A DNA stretch of 64,000 nucleotides from the NCBI GenBank assembly GCA_050084985.1, contig JBITNC010000001.1:10230001-10294000 (forward strand), in the 5' to 3' direction. The first letter of the stretch is position 1, and each line of letters starts with the position of its first letter. The stretch is from Nageia nagi. Its lineage: Eukaryota > Pinophyta. The position numbers and the translations under genes are program-made. The notes beneath the pieces are model-generated. The model did not search any database. It was not told the origin of the DNA and saw nothing but the letters and a program-made list of their open reading frames with translations. This document shows, in pieces, positions 45,165-58,760 of the stretch.

Positions 45165-48100
45165 CACCCTAACAAGCCCAAATTCTAATGAAGTCAAATA
45201 AAATAACCAAATATGATAAAATATTTCTTAAAAGAGAATGTGAGTTGATATCATATTCCTTCACCTCCAAAAAAGGAAACTTATAACTTTTATCATATTT
45301 AGATGATTAGGTAAGAAATCATCCAACATTATATGATTTATATTGTTAATTATCTAGTAGAGGATGATTATATTTGTAAAATTACCCCAAAGGGGACAAA
45401 TTTCTCCTAGATGAGCTTCTCAAGATTCTACTTGGTAGAGTCATTTGAGTTGGTCCCATGGGTAACTAGTCAAATTTAGGAGAATTCACCATTTAAACTA
45501 GAACTTGTTAATAAACCATAAGAACATATATGGAATTCATAAAAATAATTTAAACTATCCTTAATATCAAGAAAATGCTAATAAGTAAGTGAGAAAATAT
45601 GTTTTTAGCATAATTTTGGTAGCATAAGTTTAATCAAAATATTACACTATTTAATTATGCAGGTATGTGTATTTTTTAATACTTGGAGGGTACCCCACTT
45701 AAATATGATATGGAATCCTCCTATACTTGTATGTATATGAGAGGATATGCATGGAGCAAAGTTTATGTGGAGTTTTGAGGGATTAAGTGGTTAGAACATT
45801 TTGGAGGAATGCATGTATATCAACACACATAAATGTTATGAATTTGAGTAGGGAATATCCTTTTACAATAATTTAAATAAGAGGTATGGGGATTTGTGCT
45901 ACCTAGATGAGTAGGGTGAGCATAAAATCCAAATGGGTTGTAGCTTTGAGGGGAGGTCACATAGGAGACCAAGAGTTAAGCTAAGGTGGGTGAGGGGGTT
46001 AGCTTAAGGTGAGGTTATTAATAATTATTATGATTAGTTACTGCTAATGAAAATTCAAGGAAGCATGTATATTGTAGGTATCTACAATGATTTTAGTTTA
46101 TTTTGAATTCACAATTAATTTTTTTTTTAAATATGTATAAGAGAAAATAATTTAATACTCTTTTGATATTTTCTTACAACTCATGGAAGTTACAACATCA
46201 TACTTCATAATTTTGGTGCCCTACCACTTTCCACTTTCAATATGGGTGACCTTTCACCTCCTAATAGGTCTTTTTTATAAGTAAATATATTTTGAATGAA
46301 AAAGTTACAATATACAAGAGCATAACCTCATATATTTTCTTGATATTGTTAGAATTATAGTTTTATTTTGATAAATAATATTAGTGTTCTAATTTGTGAG
46401 TTTTCATTCTATATCTATTATTCTTGAATTCGTTTATTAATACCTACCATTTTGAGTTGCAACCTATATCTATAAGTAAAATTCTTCTCTCCAAATCATT
46501 AAGAGAAGAAATATTTTATCTAACTAATCTAACGTGGTTCTTTTCTTAGTCTTATAATTTTATACCTATTTTTGAAGGTTATTATAAATTTTTAAAAAAT
46601 TATTATAATTATAGATGGTGCTACCATGATTTTTAAATTTGATGTTTTTAAGCTTATATTTGATATTAAATATATTTTTAATGTTAGTTAGTTTATGTTA
46701 GAGATTATAAGGCTACAAAATGCTTTTTATTTTACCTAAGTGATAATTCTTTGTTGATAACGTTCATAAAGGTATTAAAATTTCAAGAATCCACTTATTT
46801 TATTTTCCTATTAGGGTAACGGTATCATACTAAAAATGTTCATAAAATTAAATATCTTCTTATTTGATGATAACAACTCTTAAGATACTACTTGATAGAT
46901 CATGAATTGCTAAATATTGATTATTTTATTTATTGTGATTCAATCAATCAAGTGATATACAAGAGGATGTTATATTAGAGATGCCTTAGTAGTATGACCA
47001 ATGAGGTTTCTAAAGCTTTTTTTGTTTTAAAAAGCATAATTCAATTTATGTACTTCCTAACAAGGAATATACCTTCTAGGTGGATTTGGATCACATCACT
47101 AAGGAGATGTTGGAGTTGGGGACTCACTATATTTAGGGATGAGAAATGTTAATCCATATTTATCATAATACATATACATTTTATTTTTGTTCAATGATCA
47201 ATATTATTTCTTTCATGATGCTTCAAGTATGGGATTACAATCATCTAGATTATGGGAGGCGTCTAAGTCACCCCTACTATTGATATGATAAATACCTTAT
47301 ATATTCCATGGGTATTTTTATACAAAGTATAAATAAGTAGGATACTACTCATATTTTGATCTATATAGGAATTTTGGATGAATATCATCCTAAATAATGT
47401 TGGCAAATAAGCTTTTTTTTGCATTTATGATTTTATTAAAATATTACTATTTATTAAAAATAGGACTAAAAGTGTTTTCTCATTGGTTTTTTATGTGTAT
47501 ACATAGATTGATCCATAAATTATAATCTAATCATTGAGATTAGGATATCAATATATTTATTTTATAATGATTAACATTAAATCACTTGGATTGATCATAC
47601 TTAGATAATGATTTTGTCCCTATTTAAAGGAGACTTGTACCATTTAAATAATATTATGGCAGATCATTTATATGTTTATATATTATATTAATTATTTGTA
47701 AATACTTAATTAAGACCAACATGGATAATGGGTAACCCCTCATTTGGTTTTAATGATGAGAAGAAGGAAGTTACTTCCTCCTAAATACTTAATTATATTA
47801 GTTGTATTAAGACATATGATGTATGCTAATAAATCATACAATCTTCCCTATAATAATAATTATAAGAAAGTGGAAAAGGGTGGTAATATACTTCTAATTA
47901 AAGAATGGATTAATAAGAGATGTCCCTAGAGGACATCATACATAAGGAGGTCACTTTATGTCCATGGATTGGCATGAGGAGGAGTTGATGGTAGCATCAT
48001 TGCTAGCTTAAATAGGGAATCTAAGGTGGATCTTTAATAATTAATATTAGTTGGTTGTTTATGTTTATTTAGGTTTTAATTATATATTTTACATGATATG

Positions 48101-48548
48101 ATTTTATGATGATATATTTTTATGTATGCATGTTTGGTTGATCAACAATGGGAGCATATTGTAGTTGCATGTGACATGATCAAGAATATAACTTAGATAG
48201 CCATTTCAATGATGTCACCATGATTGATGATAACATAAGTTTGTTTGAGGTATGCTTATAATTCTAAGAGATATTTGACATCATTATTAATAAATAATCA
48301 TATTTTGTAAGGTTATCGATTTCCTTAAATAAGAATATGATAATATTCGAGAGAGTCTAGTAACAAAAGAAAGGGTTTACCAACTTGTATTATATGAGAA
48401 TTGAATAAGCAATAATACATAAGTACTTAACATAATATACTATGATAGTCTTTAACTATGTAAATAATAGAATATAAAAATAATGAATAATATATTATTA
48501 TAAAATTAGAATATGTTATAAACCTATTATGATCTTCTTGTAAATCAT
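45165..48548. repeat. repeat R2, about 3.3-kb non-coding unit
   Basis: It begins CACCCTAACAAGCCCAAATT, like R3 at about 51549, and matches R3 to about 48340/54760 with small indels. The right part also matches R1 and R4. No gene was recognised on either strand. The left boundary here is the end of the older CACTA; the right one is the junction with a copia 3' end. Confidence 0.85.
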
Positions 48549-49360
48549 GAACATCAACTTTTTGGATGACTACTACTTGTATATTACTTACTTCAGGTAT
48601 GCAAACTTGTGAAGGCTCATCATATCAACTTTTTGGATGACTACTACTTGTACATTGAAATTGTTTGTGCTTAATGATTGTATTATAAACCATTTTATAA
48701 AATATTTAATTAGTTGATCCTTGTACAACTATCTAAATTCTATTACTTTCTCACAAGTTCTTATCTTCACTTGTATTCTTATGTAGGAGAACTATCTTAC
48801 TCTTTCTCTCTTTGTCTTCTCAACTCTTTATCCCAATATTGAAGTAAGGGGGAGTGTTAGAATTTATAATTCATTATTGTAAGGTTTATTAATGTAATTC
48901 ACTTAATACTTAAAGGTATCCCTAAATACCTTAAGTATTTAGTGAATATGATAATGTAACTTGTCCTACTCTCCATCTCATGAGCATGCCCCTTGGGCAA
49001 AAGGGTGATACATGTCATAACTTTGTACAATGGTTAATAGGGTTATCCAAGGGAGAATTTTGACCTATAAATAGAGAGTACTCTCCTTGAGATTACACAC
49101 TTGGTGAAGCATGAAAATGCTTATCTTGTAGAATTGTAGGAATGCTCTTTTAGGAGTTTTTGCAAGAGAATTCTTGAGAATTTGTAGGAGAGTTCACTTA
49201 TGAGAAATAATAGAAAAGATAGTTTAAGTGGATGTACTCCAATGATGGAGGAACCACTATATATGGTGTGTCTCATTGTGCATGAAATTTTCTTGCTTGT
49301 GTTAGAGATTTATGGAATCCTTCAAAGTGATATTGGTTATGGAATTCTTAAATTCCATCA
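48549..49360 (+). mobile_element. copia 3' end: non-coding tail and LTR
   Basis: The segment 48549-48854 matches the pre-LTR tail of the copia element at the window start (about 715-998): GGATGACTACTACTTGTACA and GCTTAATGATTGTATT are shared. A polypurine tract (AAGGGGGAG, about 48846-48854) precedes an LTR that starts TGTTAGAATTTATAATTC at 48855 and ends at about 49357-49360. TATAAATAGAGAG lies at about 49068. No coding part is left. The LTR holds the shared GTGGATGTACTCC module. Confidence 0.8.
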
Positions 49361-51548
49361 ATTGATACATATTGTTCCAAATTCTCATGGATAATGGAAT
49401 TTTGTGAGGCTTTTTTTCCACTTTTTATATTTTTAATCTTTTCTAATTTTTGGGTCCATGATGGGTATTTTGGGATTTTTATGCTAAATAATGAGAATGG
49501 AAAAATGGAATTTTTGGGGTAAAATTGAAATATGCAATATGGAAGATTAAAATTTTTTGTGTGGATGTGGGATAAGTTAACTAAGTAAAGCCTACTTCAA
49601 ATTTTTCTTTTTTGCAATTTTATATTTTTTATTACTATTTTTACAGGTTTTTTCTATAATTTTTTGAATTTTTTTGCTAAAATAAACCAAATCTTCAAAC
49701 ACCCATTTTGTAAATTTGTCCAAAAAATGACATCAATGTTGGTGGTATTATTCCACAACAAACATGCATAACAAATAATATAAATAAACCCATGCTAGCA
49801 CCATGCAGATATTTTGAAGGTTTGATCATTTATGAATAACCATAATAACTGGATTGCTCAAACGTTTTTGGAAATGTAGGGTGTATGTTTAGTATGTCCA
49901 AGTATGGCCTTTATGGAAATGATCATTCAACAATAAATCAATCAAAATATGTGTACATTGAAAGTCAACAAAAATACATAGAAATATTTAAGAATACATA
50001 AATAGCACTAAAGGCACCACACACATACTAAATCATGAATTTGTAGAATTTCAAAATGATCGAGAAGATTTCATGATCTCACTCAATATACATCAGAATT
50101 CAAAAATTCCTTTTGCATTAGATTCAAAAGAAAAAGTTAGTATTTTACTCCTGGGATTGCTCAAGGGTATAAGGGAAGATAATACAAAATCATGCGATGT
50201 TTATGTATAGTTTGTTTAAGCCAAGAAATGGGCTACACTTTGGATCCTTAAGATCATCAAACAACACTAGAGAGGATACATGATCATGGTTTCTTTTTAA
50301 TGTGAGTCTATTTCAAATACTTAAAAATATACTTAATTAATATAATGAAACTAAAAGGTTCCTTTGCTTTGAGAATTCACTAGGATATTTTTTTATCTTC
50401 AAGGTCTCTTTTCAGTATGAGAGGAGAGAATTCACACTTGAAAACTTCTTGTTTATAATCCTACTAAATTAAAAGACCAAGTAAATACATGTCTACTCTA
50501 AGAGCAAGAACACAACACTCAATTGAAAGTAGAACAAAAGAAAAACTTACCTTGGGGGTTAACTATTGAATTTGGATTTATTGATTTTACATAAATAAAA
50601 ATCATCCTCTACAGGATGATGCAATTGTCTAAGTCATCCTCTATGGGATGGTTTAAAATGTTTGTATTTTTTGGATTCTTACTTTTATGGGAATATGTAA
50701 AAATTTATTAAGTGTTAAGCTCTCATTCAAACACTACAAAATATAAATAATAAAATATTAGGATTCCTCACTAAGAGAAGAAAGTATGGAAATCTAACTA
50801 ATCTAGGTATAAAAAAATATCTAAGAAAAATGAGAAAAAGGAATGAGTAATACAAAGCTAAATAGGAAAGTAAATAAGCTAACAAAGAAAAGAAAAGCAA
50901 GTGATGATTAGATATTAGTAAGATGAGGTAAATAGCATACATCTCATATCCTCATGTAATTAATCTAGAAAGTATATTAATATTAATGAGAAAGGGGAAC
51001 CAATTAACTTATCTTGGTAAATACTTGTACCTATATTATGCTTGATGAATAAATTGCTATCAACTTGTTGGGCTACAAACTTGTACTTAGGAAAAACATC
51101 ATCATTTTAGGGATGATTTATCTATTTAAATCATCTTGTATGAGATTATTTCAAAATAGAGTGCTTTAAAACCACCACTCTTGTTGGGTTCACTATAGTT
51201 TGGTCTGGTAATAAGCTTGCAGTAAAAAATAGTCAAATAAGAATGGTAGTAGACAAAAGTATGTCATGGTAGAATATAAATATATAAGGAAAAATAATGA
51301 AATAAATTTAAGTTTATAATAGAGTTTAATCGCTTTAGTTATATAAATTTGAGTGGTGTAGGGGTGTCCCACCATGACTGCTAACAAAAGTCAAAAATAG
51401 ATACATGTTGGGCTAAAAGTACTATTTCATACCCAACACATTTTAGCTAGCCTACCTTAAGTGGGTGGTGGGTTTAAAGTTACCATCATAAATTATGTGT
51501 AATATGCCCATCAAAATAATTTAGACAACTTGGTCTACACTTGCCTTA
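49361..51548. other. AT-rich non-coding stretch
   Basis: No gene or complete element is recognised. The phrase ATCATCCTCTA(C/T)(A/G)GGATG recurs at about 50602 and 50635, and related TGTTGGGCTA motifs occur at about 51067 and 51406, so this is probably another decayed repeat. The last bases before 51549 (CTTGCCTTATCAC) give the empty-site left flank for the older CACTA insertion. Confidence 0.4.
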
Positions 51549-54500
51549 TCACCCTAACAAGCCCAAATTCTAATGAAGTCAAATAAAATAATAGAATATG
51601 ATAAAATATTTCTTAAAAAGAGAATGCAAGTTGATATCCTATTCCTTCACCTCCATAAAAGGAAACTTACAACTTTTATTGTATTTAGATAATTAGGTAA
51701 TAAATCATCCAATATTATATGACTTATATTATTAATAATCTAGTAGAGGATGATTATCTTTGTAAAATCAACCCAACAAGGATAAATTTCTCCTAGATGA
51801 GCTTCTCAAGATTCTTCTTGGTAGAGTCATTTGAGCTAGTCCCATGGGTAACTTGTTCAAATTTAGGATAATTCACCATCTAAATTAGAACTTACTTCAC
51901 AAGAACATATATGGAATCCATAAAAATAATATAAACTATCCTTAATATCAAGAAAATGCTAATAGGTAAGTGAGAAAATATGTTTCCAGCATAATTATGG
52001 TAGCATAAGTTTAAATAAAGTATTACACTATTTAAGTATGCAGGTATGTGTATTTTTTTAGACTTGGAGGGTACACAAATCAAATGTGATGTGGAATCAT
52101 CCTATAGTTGTGTGTATATGAGAGAATATGCATGGAGCAAAGTGTATATGGTATTTTGGGGGATCAAGTGGTCAGACATTTTTGGAGGAATGGGTGAATA
52201 TTAACACACATAAATGTTATGAATTTGAGTAGGGATTATCCTTTTACAATAATTTAAATGAGAGGTATGGGGATTTGTGCTACCTAGATGAGTAGGGTGA
52301 GGATGAAATCCAAATGGGTTGTAGCCTTGGGGGAAGGTCACATAGGAGACCAAGAGTTAAGTAGGTGGGTCAAGGGCTTAGCTTAAGGTGACATTATTAA
52401 TAATTATTATGATTAGTTATTACTAATAAAAATTTTTGGAAGCATGTATATTGTATGTGTCTACAATGATGTTAGTTTATTTTGAATTCACAAATAAACT
52501 TCAAAAAGCCCAAAAATTATAATCTAGTATTTTTATTCAAGAGTTATGTAATTTTGATAGATTAATAATTTTTTTCTTATTATTTATAAGAGAAAATAAT
52601 TTAATATGCTTTTGATATTTTCTTACAACTCATGGAAGTTACAACATCATACTTCATAATTTTGGTGGCCTACCACTTTCCACTTTCAATATGGGTGACC
52701 TTTCACCTCCTAATAGGTCTTTATAAGTAAATATATTTTGAATGCAAAAGTTACGATATACAAGAGCATAACCTCACATATATTCCTTGAGATTGGTAGA
52801 ATTGTAGTTATATTTTGATAAATAATATTAGTGTTCTAATTTGTGAGTTTTCATTCTATCTCTATTATTCTTGAATTCATTTATTAATACCTACCATTTT
52901 GAGTTGCAAACTATTTCTATAAGTAAAATTCTTCTCCCCTAATCATTATGAGAAGAAATATATTATCTAACTAATTTAATGTGGATCTTTTCTTAGAATT
53001 ACAATTTTATACCTATTTTTTAAAGGTTATTATAAATTTTTAGAAAATTATTATAATTATAAATGGTGCTACCGTGATTTTTAAATTTGATGTTTTTAAG
53101 CTTATATTTGATACTTAATGTATTTTTAATGTTAGTTTATGTTAGAGATTATAAGGCTACAAAATGCTTTTTATTCTACCTAAGTGATAATTCTCTATTG
53201 ATAACGTTCATAAAGGTATTAAAGTTAAGAATCCACTCATTTCATTTTCCTATTAGGGAAATGTTATCATACTAAAAATGTTCATAAAATTAAATATCTT
53301 CTTATTTGATGATAACAACTCTTAAGATACATTTGATAGATCACAAATTGCTAAAAAATGACTATTTGGTTTATTTTGATTCAATCAATCAAGTGATATA
53401 CAAGAGGATGCTATATTAGAGATGCCTTAGTAGTATGACCAATGAGGTTTCTAAACATTTTTTTTATTTTAAAAAGTATAATTCAATATTATATACTTCC
53501 TAACAAGGGATATACCTTCTATGTGGGTTTGAATCACATCACCAAGGAGATGTTGGAGTTGGGGACTGACTATATTTAGGGATGAGAAATGTTGATCTAC
53601 ATTTATCATAATACATTATATCTTATTTTGGTTCAATGATTAATATTATTTCTTCCACAATGCTTCAAGATGGGATTACAATCATCTAGATTATTGGAGA
53701 TGTCTAAGTCACCCCTATTATTGATAGGATAAATAACTTATATATTTCATGGGTATTTTTATATAAAGTATAAATAAGTAGGCTACTACATATCTTTTGA
53801 TCTATTGAGGAATTTTGGATGATTATCATCCTAAATAATCTTGGAAAATAAGGTTGATTTTTTTATGTTTATAATTTTATTAAAATATTAGTATTTATTA
53901 AAAATAGGACTAAAAGCTTATTACTTATTGGTTTTTTATGCATATAAATAGATTGATCTATAAATTATAATCTAATAGTTGACATTAGGAAATCAATATA
54001 TTTATTTTATAATGATTAGCATTAAATCACTTAGATTGATCATACTTAGATAATGATGTTGTCCCTATTTAAAGAAGATTTGTACCATTTAAATAATGTT
54101 ATGGCAAATCATTTATATGTTATATTAATAATTTGTAAATACTTAATTGAGACCAAAATGGATAATGGGTAACCCCTCATTTGGTTTGTGTTTGATTTTA
54201 ACAATGAGGATAAGGAAGTTATTTCCTCCCAAATAGTTGATTATATTAGTTGTATTAAGAAATATGATGTATGATAATAAATTATACAATCTTCCCTATT
54301 ATAATTATTATGAGAAAGTGGACAAGGGTGGTAATATATGCTTCTAATGAAAGAAGAAACAGATTAATAAGAGATGTCCCTAGAGGACATCATACATAAG
54401 GAAGTCATTTTAAGTCCATGGATTGGCAAGAGGAGGAGGTGATGTAGCATCAGCGTCAACTTAAATGGGGAATCTAAAGTGGATCTTTAATCATTAATAT

Positions 54501-54870
54501 TAGTTGGTTGTTTATGTTTATTTATTTTTTAATTATATAGTTTACAAAATATGATTTTATGATTATATATAATATATATGTGTGTTTGGTTTATCAATAA
54601 TCGAAGCTTATTGAAGTTGCATCCATTTCTTATAACTTGGATAGCCATGTTGATGATGTCACCATTGTTGATGTTAACACATGTTTGTTTGAGGCATGCT
54701 TATAATTCTAAGTGATATTTGACATCATTATTAATAAATAATAATATTTTTAAGGTTATTGATTTCCTTCAATAATACTATGATAATCTTCGAGAGAGAC
54801 TAGTAACAAAAGAAAGTATTTACCAAAATGTATTATATGAGAATTAACTAAGTAATAATACATATGTACT
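51549..54870. repeat. repeat R3, about 3.3-kb non-coding unit
   Basis: Colinear with R2 over nearly all its length, for example the block TGTGCTACCTAGATGAGTAG at about 52275 and 45896. At its right end (about 54635-54870) it is closer to R1 (12960-13200) than to R2. No coding potential. R2 and R3 lie in the same orientation about 6.4 kb apart. Confidence 0.85.
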
Positions 54871-56650
54871 TAATTCTATTACAACTCATGGAAGGTACAA
54901 CATAATACTTCATAATTTTGGTAGCCTACCACTTTTCACTTTCAAATTGGATGACCTTTCAACTCCTACTAGTTTTTTTTTTATAAGTAAATATATTTTG
55001 AATGCAAAGTTATAATATACAAGATCATAGCCTCACATATCTTCCTAGAGATTGCTAAAATTGTATTTTTATTTTGATTAATAATATTAGTGTTCTAATT
55101 TGTGAGTTTTCATTCTGTCTCTATTATTCTTGAATTCTTTTTATGAATACTTACCATTTCAAATTGTAACCTATTTCTATAAGTAAAATTCTTCTCCCCA
55201 AATCATTAAGAGAAGAAATATCTTATCTAACTAATCTAGTGTGGTTCTTTTCTTAGTCTTACAATTTTATATTTATTTTTAAAAGTTGTTATAAATTTTC
55301 AAAAAATTATTATAATTATAAATGTTGCTACCATAATTTTAAAATTTGATGGTTTTTAGCTAACATTTTATATTTTATGTATTTTTAACATAATTTTTGT
55401 TATTTTTTATGAATGCAAATGGCTTGTTTGGTATGAAATATTTTTTATTTTACCTAAGTGATAATTCTCTCTTATAACATTCATAAAGATATGAAAGTCA
55501 AGAATTCGCTCATTTCATTTTCTTGTTAGGGAAATGGTATCATACTAAAAATATTCATAAAATCAAATATCTTTTATTTGATGATAACATGAACTCTTAA
55601 GATACCACTTGATAGATCATGAATTACTAAAATTTGATTATTTGGTTTATTGTGATTCAATCAATTAAGTGATATACAAGAGGATGCTATATTAAAGATG
55701 CCTTAGTAGTATGACCAATAAGGTTTCTAAAGCTTACTTAGTTTTAAAAAGCATAATTCAATTTTATACTGTCTAACAAGGGATATACCTTCTAATTGGT
55801 TTTGGATCATATCATTAAGGAGATTTTGGAGTGGAGGACTCACTATATTTAGGGATGAGAAATGTTGATCCACATTTATCATAATACATATATGTTTTAT
55901 TTTGGATCAAGGATTGATATTATTTCTTCTGCAATGCTTCAAGTATGGGGTTACAATCATCTAGATTGTAGGAGGTGTCTAAGTTACCTCTACTATTGAT
56001 AGGATAGATATCATATATTTTTCATGGGTATCTTTATACAAAGGATAAATAAGTAGGCTACTACTCATCTTTTGACCTGTTGAGGAATTTTGGATTGTTA
56101 GCATCCTATATAATGTTGGAAAATAAGGTTGATTTTTTTTAATGTTTATGTTTTCATTAGCATATTAGTATTTATTAAAACTAGGACTAAAATTCCATTT
56201 CTCATTGGTTTTATATGTGTTTACATAGATTGGTTGATCAACAATGGGAGCATATTGAAGTTGCATGTAACGTGATCAAGAATATAACTTAGATAGCCAT
56301 TTCGGTGATGTCACCATGATTGATGGTAACATAAGTTTGTTTTAGGTATGCTTATAAGTCTAAGAGATATTTGACACAATTATTAATAAATAATCATATT
56401 TTATAAGGTTATCGATTTCCTTCAGTAAGACTATGATAATCTTCAAGAGAGACCAGTAACAAAAGAAAGGGTTTACCAAAGTGTATTATATGAGAATTGA
56501 CTAAGCAATAATACATATGTACTTAACATAATATACTATGATAATAAACTTCTTTAACTATATAAATAATAGAATATAAAAAATAATGAATCATATATTA
56601 TTATAAAATTAGAATGTGTTATAAACTTATTATGATCTTCTCGTAAATCA
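54871..56650. repeat. repeat R4, truncated copy
   Basis: Starts inside the unit at TTACAACTCATGGAAG-like sequence (compare 46173 in R2) and follows it directly after R3, in tandem. It lacks the segment corresponding to about 47520-48135 of R2: at about 56228 it jumps from the end of the middle block to GGTTGATCAACAATGGGAGC. Its right end leads into the UGT copy 2 flank. Confidence 0.8.
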
Positions 56651-57440
56651 CTTTAGTAATCTTTGATTATGATATATTTTTATAGGGATTTTAGGAATAT
56701 TGTAACAATCATCTCTTATTAGGATGCAATCATCATGGACCTAGACTTTGACTTCATTGGCTAATATGGTAAATTTATTTTCCATAATATACAAAATGGT
56801 AACTCAAACTAGGAATTAACCTTTGCACAATTTAGGGGTTTTCTTTGATGGTTGCATCTCCCTTATAGCAGTTAAACCCCATCCATAAAAGATTGGTAGC
56901 ACTATAATGTTTAAGATACATATGCAATAATGAAATTATATGCTTAATACCATAGAAAATCAAAGACCAAATGATTAAATATTAAATGTTTTTTAAAGAC
57001 TAGTATATTTGAAATAAAAGTATCATATAAGAAGTCAAACATTAATGTTCAACAATGAAAAGGTGAAATTCTTCGAATTTGTACCAAACAATGCATATAA
57101 ACAGATAAAGTGGAGTGGTGGATATCATGATGTGCACATTCTCAACTTTAAGTTTAGCATTACCTTCAACATTATAAAGGTAATGAGTATACAATATATA
57201 AAAATATAAAATAAAATCAATATTTAACAACCTCTAAACCTATTGATTTGTAGGATCTATCAAGAGTTTTTAAATATGATCAATATAAAGATAGAAGTGG
57301 AACTTGAAATGATATCTTCACATCTCACTTCTCTTCCAACTTCCCCAACAAGAGGAGTATACAAGATACATATAGAGAGTATAATAAAGCAGCTCAGAGG
57401 ATGACAAACATTAATAATAGAGAAATATCTAAGAACTCCT
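56651..57440. other. 3' flank of UGT copy 2
   Basis: From about 56960 it matches 13260-13620 beside UGT copy 1. 56651-56950 has no counterpart there and holds no recognisable gene. The stretch 57340-57435, present here, is replaced by the AT microsatellite and inverted arm at copy 1. Confidence 0.7.
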
Positions 57441-58760
57441 CTAAGAACAAGAGGCCAAGCACGTTATTCTTCTAGTATTGGAGATGCAAGAAAGTTGAGG
57501 AAGGCCTGAAGGCTCTTGTGAGAAGATCCACTCTCCCCAACTCCTTGGTTTCCTGAGTCGGAACTCTTTTCCCTCTTGACCTTCAATCATGGCCCTCACA
57601 GCCTTCGCTATCTCTTCTCTATCCACTAACCCATCGTCAGATTTCGCTTTCAAGTTTAATCCAACCCTCCACTGTTGCACGAGAAGCTTCCTGTTGAGGT
57701 ATTGATCAGACCATTGCGGAAATGCGATCACAGGAACGCCCAAGCTCAGGCTTTCTGTCGTCGAATTCCATCCGCAATGGCTAATGAATCCTCTCACCGC
57801 AGGATGACTCAGCACTGAGAGCTGAGGCGCCCATGGAATTATGAGCATTCTATCGTTTAATCGATCCAAGAACTCTGGAGGCAAAATGTCGGAGGTAACT
57901 TTGCCGTGAAGAAGATCGAACCTGACCACCCACAGAATGAACTGCCCACTCTCCAACAAACCCATCGCGACCTCCTCCAGTTGGGATTCAGAAATGTTTA
58001 CGAGGCTGCCGAACGACACATAAAGAACTGAGAGTTGGGGCTTGCAATCCAGCCATCCGATGCAGTCAGAGGCCTTGAAGAGGCTCGAATTCAGCAGTAT
58101 ATTATCGGATGAGACCTTGTGATTGTCGTCCTCTCTATCCTTGAAAAGAGCAAGGGGGAGCAACGGACCAATGCAAGTAATGGGAGCTACATCTTGGATT
58201 GCATCGCTTGCTTGCCTTTCCAGCTCATACACGCTATTTTCGATCACCCAATCGGCTTCACCGAGTAATTTGAACTGGCAGAAGATAAGGTGAAGCACAA
58301 AATCAGAGGCTTTCCCTGTCTGAATGAATGATGGAAGGTCCTCGGGATCCAACGTTGGAAGTCCTTCTATGTATTCTATTTTATCTGCACGTACCCACAA
58401 AACATATCAGATTACAACTCCATATCTACACACTTTATCAGCCTAATCAATGAAGAGAAAGCAAACCTGAGTCCCTTGGGGGAAAGTGGCCGTTGGCAAT
58501 GATATCAGAGAGATGAGCGTAGAAAACGTAGGCAGCGACAGACTGCGTCCAGAAGAAAACCCATGGAAGGTTGAACTTCCTGGCAACTCCCAACGTCTAT
58601 GGAAGGAAGGAGTCGGCAATCAAACATGAAATGGGAGCGTGTCCGTTTTGCTGCAAGTCTTGTATGAGCTCCTCCAGAGCGTCTCCCATTCTATCCACAC
58701 TCCTCGCGAATTGCTCGAAATTGGCCGAGCGATCATAATCGAGTGGCAATCAATCCTTCC
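57441..58760 (-). pseudogene. UDP-glycosyltransferase pseudogene, copy 2
   Basis: Family 1 UGTs glycosylate small molecules in the cytosol. Exon 2 (58384-57441) is open. It shows LPSFIQTGKASDFVLHLIF, GWLDCKPQLSVLYVSFGSLV and a full 44-residue PSPG box (W to Q, 57833-57702) with HCGWNSTTES. A fair intron of 82 nt (58466-58385, GT...GTGCAG) joins it to exon 1, which reads LPLDYDRSANFEQFARSVDR ... APISCLIADSFLP, a TAG at 58597-58599, then FNLPWVFFWTQSVAAYVFYA. The stop replaces an expected Trp. The first about 80 residues, including the catalytic His, are lost where a LINE begins near 58770. At the C-terminus GSSHKSLQAFLNFLASP is out of frame. It resembles UGT85/86-type enzymes, but the subfamily and substrate cannot be told. 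Confidence 0.9.

Noticed and set aside
49361-51548. Short AT-driven open frames (for example 50727-50942 and 51193-51387, minus)
   Set aside because: Low-complexity hydrophobic translations of AT-rich DNA with no conserved motif or neighbour support.
57441-58400. The 319-codon UGT frame as an intact functional gene
   Set aside because: The first five codons are intron, exon 1 has a stop and is cut off, and the C-terminal end is out of frame.
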